Assembly (NCBI GenBank): GCA_033557835.1
Contig: JAWQRO010000430.1
Span: forward strand, 1-39,209
Length of the DNA: 39,209 nucleotides
DNA from: Helochares maculicollis
Taxonomy: Eukaryota; Arthropoda; Insecta; Coleoptera; Hydrophilidae
Reading direction: 5' to 3'
Part shown: positions 34,597 through 39,209 of the stretch, piece by piece
Position numbering within the stretch: the stretch's first letter is position 1
Layout: the number at the start of each line of letters is the position of its first letter
Made by a program: the position numbers and the translations under genes
Notes under the pieces: generated by a model
Told to the model about the DNA's origin: nothing
The model's input: only the letters and a program-made list of their open reading frames with translations
Databases searched by the model: none

Positions 34597-34959
34597 TTGT
34601 TTTTGTCAAACGAAATAACTGAAATAAAAATAATTAATAACACATTGCAAGTGCCACAACCTCAACACTTACTTCAAAAGCTACCCTCTTATTCAATTCT
34701 GAACGTAAATTTACCACTATACATTTTATCTGATTTGACAGATCCATTAATTCTACATCTATTAATGATGTGCCGTTATGTTTGCAACATTGGCACCATA
34801 TGTGGCCACTTGCAAAATAAATGCGCCGAAAATATCTTCCACACATATCCCATATCCGTCAATATACCGAACCACTGTTCTGTATATGCAGGGAGTCCCC
34901 TATTTTTAGAAGCCCATCTCCATCATGCAGTCGCCTCCACCCTTAAATTTAACCCCTAA
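34597..34959 (+). other. region with overlapping open frames, unresolved
   Basis: The plus strand is open for about 120 codons (no ATG at the start, TTG only). The minus strand is open over 34,634-34,846 for 70 codons. The minus-strand protein contains HIWCQCCKHN followed by DVELMDLSNQIKC and hydrophobic/charged stretches. This loosely recalls the end of a PHD-type zinc finger leading into a coiled coil, as in some insect LINE ORF1 proteins. That is a weak likeness; neither frame is assured to be a gene. Confidence 0.2.
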
Positions 34960-37900
34960 TCGTATACGGCCCACCATGTTGGAATTCACCCACCCTAGTG
35001 AATCATCAATATTGGAATACTATCCCTTGGTTGTTAAAGAAAGAAGAGAGCCAAGAAACGCAAATTGCGGCTAGGACGTAGCATAGCGAGAGAAAGTACA
35101 TGAAAATTGACGCAGATAGAGTAAGATGAAACGTCCCTGAAGTATTGCTGTCATTGTCTGTAAGGAGAGTTTTCTAGAAGATTGATCCTCGATCCACATG
35201 ATGAGCCTTGTTATTCAGGACAAGAGCCTTGTCACGTAATGTATTAAAAGTACATGTGGCATGACGAACGATTTTTTGTAGGTTAAGAGCTATTACTTAA
35301 TAATCCACGATCCTTTGTGATTTCAAGTAGTTTTATTTGAGGGGCTGCCCAGAATTTGATTATATAAATCTAAGTAACGGCGATAATTAATTTTAGACTG
35401 TAAAATGTCTTGCATAATAAATCGTGTTATATAATTTACTTCTGTTGAACTACTACATAATGAACATTTATACTGTGTCGACAAATTCACTTTTTCATTC
35501 AGATTTAATTAGTCTTAGGAAATTTCAATACGTGATTGATGTTGATTTATTCTTCCTTATTTTAATTACTGTTTCTTATTAGTTTCGTTGTAGCACTCGT
35601 ACAAATTAGATAATCTTGCTTCTAAATATCAAAAATAACATGTATAAAATAAAGCCGTGAACTCATCACGTCATTTTGTTTTTCAATATTCCGCGGTATT
35701 TATACCACGTTTATATTGATCAAAAACAAGCTGACTGCACACAATAAAATTTTCACTATATCATTAACATGTATTACTTTCTTAAAAGATTTAGCGGTCA
35801 AACAAGATGGTGGGTGCACATTCTACAGTTATTAACGTTGCTTTTATTTCTCAACAAACATTCGAAATGCAATTAGCACCAATAATAGATAACTCGCTTA
35901 GTTTTAACAACAAACGATTTACAGACAAGTGAACGAAACTGACATTTTATTACATTAAAGAATTCATAAATTGTTTCAAACTGTGTCTAAATGTGCGGCA
36001 TATAAATTATAATACATTTTAAACCACTTAATGATGTTTTATTTGCATTTTGATGTTTATGTGTTGTCTTATGTTAGCCTACTGGGCACAGTGCCATGTA
36101 ATCAATAGTCTACTTGAACCGCGTGTATTTGCCCTAGATTTATATTCAGTAACGCTAAAAATTAGAGTATTTTGACTCCGTTCTCTTGAAGAAGTAAACA
36201 TAAACTGTAGAAGGCAGAGCACAAAATGCAGTTGTTCCGTTTTCTGTTGGCATTTATAATTTTTTTAGTTATGAACCTAAATAGCATAATATTTAAGCTT
36301 AGCCTGTGATATTCGACATACCCATCAAAATGTATATATTTTAAAAATAATATACGTTTCACAAAACTCCGTTTCTGCTTTATTACGCATAAATACAGTA
36401 CATTAATTCATGGAAACTAACCTCGAACTCTTCCGAGTACTAATAGTAATTAATACTAAAACTGAAGTTTATTTTATAAAAGTTGATTAAGAATTAAAAT
36501 ATATCGCATATCCTTACTTTAGGCTGCCTAGTTGCAATTTGTAACTTTCGTAAACTTTATTTAAGCATAGAAGTTTCCTCTGGGATAGAGAGAATAAACT
36601 TTCCTACTGCTAAACACTGTAATTTAGAAGGCATATAGTTTTAACCTTAACAAGATGTATATAGGTTTAGGATAACCGTCCACTGAAAAGTTAGTTTCCC
36701 TTAGTTGTTGCAGCCTAATGTAGATTTAACCCTAATTTATTGCAATTCCTAAATAACTTTTATAAAATATGAGTATTAGTATGCAGAACTTTGTAACAGC
36801 TGCAGCAAAGTTTTTTTTTGCAGAATTTGCAAATCTCAACCGCGGCTTTTCATTTCCATATAACTTCTTTTGACGTACTGCTTCTACACCATTAACTTCT
36901 ATTCCTATTGGAATAGTTTGCTAAAACTCAAAGCGCTGCATTAAAGACAATGCTTATCAAAAATTCTCCTCCGGAGCAACTTCAAAGTATATTTAATTAA
37001 TCATGATAAAGCAGCATCAAATTAAATACAAAAATACCAATTAATTATACAATATATGTACATTTTTTCTTTAGGTTTCAAGCCTTGATTGCAAAGTCTT
37101 TTCTATGAAAGGCACTTATCGAAACATTTCACGTTTAGATCACAAGTTTGAAAGTTTAGCACCACCTTGAAAGATATAACGGTATTGGAACGGGAATTTA
37201 AAATATATGTAAATTTAAAATTATTGCCAATAATAGAAACGCATCTTTTCTTAACTCAACTTGAATCCCTTTCAAAGAAGGTAAGAGACAATTTAATTTA
37301 ATTTGATGATGACTCATTTGATAACTAATGACTGAATCCTTTAGACCATGAAATCCTTTGGATGTACTCAAAGTCAAATTGGTAATTATGCAAAATAAAC
37401 GAGCGTACGTAATTAATATTGTTAGTACGTAGTGTACCTTCGAAGAAACGAGCATTCCACAGAATGCAACGTTTCTTTACGCAAATGAGGAAATCTTCAA
37501 TGCTGGAAATTATAAATTGAATAATTAATTAGGCCATGACGTAATGCGCAAAGAGAATATCGAGCAACACATTCAATGCAGAGTAAATACAAAGTTGTGC
37601 TAGACAAATTCTAAGACTATAAAATCTGTTTAAGTGGCCATAAAAATACTTTGCGATAATTTGCATTTTACTTGCAGGTAGTTTAATGGTCTTTAAAACT
37701 GTTAAGTTATTAGAAAGTTTTCCGACACGAAGTTTGGAATTTCTCAGGAAAATAAAAACGACTTTATTATTTTCCTAGTTTTTATGCTCAGTTAGGTGCG
37801 TAAAAATAGGAAAAACTGATTAATTGGAAAACGGTAGCCTTAAGGATTTGCAGGAATTGAAATTTAGAATGCTAATCGAGTGGAAAAACGAGTGGGGTTA

Positions 37901-38995
37901 GGTTAACCTGATTAACAGAATGGACTCTTTGATGTAATCTACAGTATTAATTCCGGCAATTATGTACATACCTTTTTGATTGCCACAGTAAAACCAACGG
38001 TTTATTGTATGACGCATTAGTTCTAATGGAAAATTTACGATGATTAAATTTGGGCTGCTGAGAAATTTCATGGATAAATATTGGTTGAATAAATATTTAA
38101 TAAAAGACTGTACAGTGGCACTAACTCTAAAATAATATGGTTAGGGCATTTCTATGACAAGTTAAGTTAACAAACTTGTAGAAGACGTTCTTACATACGA
38201 AGGGTTATGGTCCCACCCTCCCGTCTGTCAGAAAGGTTCGTTTCGTTTATTAGCCTCGAGCTATAAGTAGGGAATGAACTAGAAGGGATGATAATGAAAA
38301 AAGTACTACCGAGTGTAAACCAAATCAAGTCTTTCCGCATTTATGTCTGTACATTTTCCTTTGGCGTTCAGAATAAGTGCACTAAAATTCTTTTATAAGA
38401 AATTACATATTTAAGGTGCTATTATGCTTATTTACCACTGATTAGATCATAGTGTAAATCGTTTAACGTCAAGTTTACATAAAAAAAATATTCTTCTAGA
38501 CATATTGCTATTAGGGTAAGTTGAAATAACTCTATTCTAAATATTATTAAATAAATCAATTATTCAAAATTACAGGATAACAGAATCATAACTTCAAAAT
38601 TTTTACACTTAAGCGGGACTTCACTTTTATTGATGGACTCATACTGTATTCATTAAAATAGCAGAATTAAAACTTTAAGGTTACAAGCAGAAATGATTTT
38701 TACAGGCTGTTTGCGGAATTGGAAAATCGTGGTTTTTGCAGCTATTGAGACATTATGAACAACTCAACTAAATTTTTAACCGAATATGTGTTATAAGAGT
38801 TTCTTATTATATGTATAAAGTTCTAATATGTTAAACAAACTTCGTCCTGTAGACTTTCCTAACTTTAAACTAATACTTCTTAAATCTTTTAAGACCGAAA
38901 GAAATATATTTAAATATTTTTGGGTTTTAAGTGCAGCTAATAAATATCTAGCCAAAACAAAAGTTTTTTAACCTCAGGCTTAGTGTGTTCAGTTA
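34960..38995. other. long non-coding stretch
   Basis: No gene, RNA or transposon recognised. Less AT-rich patches lie at about 34,960-35,240 and 38,180-38,345. The second has CTATAAGTAGGG near 38,261, a TATA-box-like word. Frames at 36,162-36,362 and 37,198-37,455 (minus) show nothing recognisable. Confidence 0.5.
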
Positions 38996-39005
38996 ATTAT
39001 TAAAA

Positions 39006-39024
39006 ATGCGGGTCATCACCCGCA
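39006..39024. repeat. GC-rich hairpin upstream of repeat copy 2
   Basis: GCGGGT-CATC-ACCCGC, a perfect 6-bp stem, with partly matching AT-rich arms outside it. Its centre is about 35 bp before CTGACGA (39,049), close to the 32-bp spacing of the 1,944-1,992 palindrome from copy 1. This argues that a hairpin is a fixed part of the repeat. Confidence 0.7.
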
Positions 39025-39032
39025 ATTATTTA

Positions 39033-39155
39033 ATTAAAAACGTCACTTCTGACGATGCTTCTTTTTAAAATGAAGCGAAACTGTTAAGATTAACAGCTAA
39101 ATAAACATCTATAGCTACCAAATAGCGTTTAATTCATAATATGAACATCAATCAA
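39033..39155 (+). repeat. interspersed repeat, copy 2 (hairpin - conserved block - (AT)n)
   Basis: Matches 1,984-2,106 in the same orientation. This copy is the better folded: CTGACGA (39,049-39,055), stem GCTTC (39,057-39,061) with GAAGC (39,072-39,076), GAAA (39,077-39,080), then a perfect 6-bp hairpin CTGTTA-AGAT-TAACAG (39,081-39,096), then CTA. That is the element order of a type I hammerhead ribozyme. Deviations are an extra T at 39,056, an extra C at 39,097, and a weak flanking stem. About 30 bp of AT-rich sequence separates the block from the (AT)n tail. Confidence 0.7.
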
Positions 39156-39183
39156 ATAAAATACGCTATAAAAATGCAATAAT

Positions 39184-39209
39184 TATATATATATATATAT
39201 ATATATATA
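39184..39209. repeat. (AT)n microsatellite, cut by the window edge
   Basis: The AT run follows repeat copy 2, as the run at 2,109 follows copy 1. Its full length is not visible. Confidence 0.9.

Noticed and set aside
35172..35179. TTCTAGAA, a heat-shock-element-like core
   Set aside because: Only two facing pentamers, with no third unit and no gene beside it.
38261..38269. CTATAAGTA as a TATA box
   Set aside because: TATA-like words are expected often in DNA this AT-rich, and no initiator or exon supports it.

Overview
This is very AT-rich animal nuclear DNA, most likely from an insect. The signs are several mariner (DD34D) transposase remnants, the 3' end of an RTE-like LINE of the kind common in insects, many (AT)n microsatellites, and no intact protein-coding gene. 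I cannot fix the order: a hemipteran or other mariner-rich insect would fit, but nothing here proves it. No rRNA, convincing tRNA, CRISPR array or bacterial-type operon was seen.

Layout. Positions 1-5,050 are a transposon graveyard. In order they hold: the 5' end of a mariner on the minus strand, with an open N-terminal reading frame, terminal inverted repeat and TA target site (1-389); the 3' end of an RTE-like LINE with a (TGA)n-type tail (508-1,200, minus); two mariner catalytic-domain fragments (about 1,201-1,947, minus); a short interspersed repeat that starts in a palindrome and ends in an (AT)n run (1,944-2,170); another mariner fragment (about 2,775-3,000, minus); a diverged tandem duplication (3,881-4,345); and a frameshifted mariner fragment on the plus strand (4,710-5,045).

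Positions 5,236-5,660 are unusually CpG-rich for this DNA and look like an insect promoter. A possible non-coding first exon ends at a splice-donor-like site at 5,803/5,804. If so, much of the rest could be a very long intron or intergenic space. From 5,804 to about 39,000 I find no convincing exon. This stretch holds two strand-asymmetric blocks that may be decayed retroelements (7,985-8,720 and 18,650-19,620), a decayed mariner at about 15,990-16,136, a possible tRNA-derived SINE relic (17,600-17,760), a perfect 73-bp tandem duplication (32,095-32,240), several higher-complexity patches that are candidate regulatory elements, and microsatellites.

The right edge (39,000-39,209) carries a second copy of the repeat at 1,944-2,170, in the same orientation. 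It has the same architecture: an upstream hairpin, a conserved block of about 120 bp, and an (AT)n tail. The block contains a CTGACGA - hairpin - GAAAC arrangement that recalls a hammerhead ribozyme core. This repeat family is the most interesting item in the window. No set of genes working together can be described, because no functional gene is visible.
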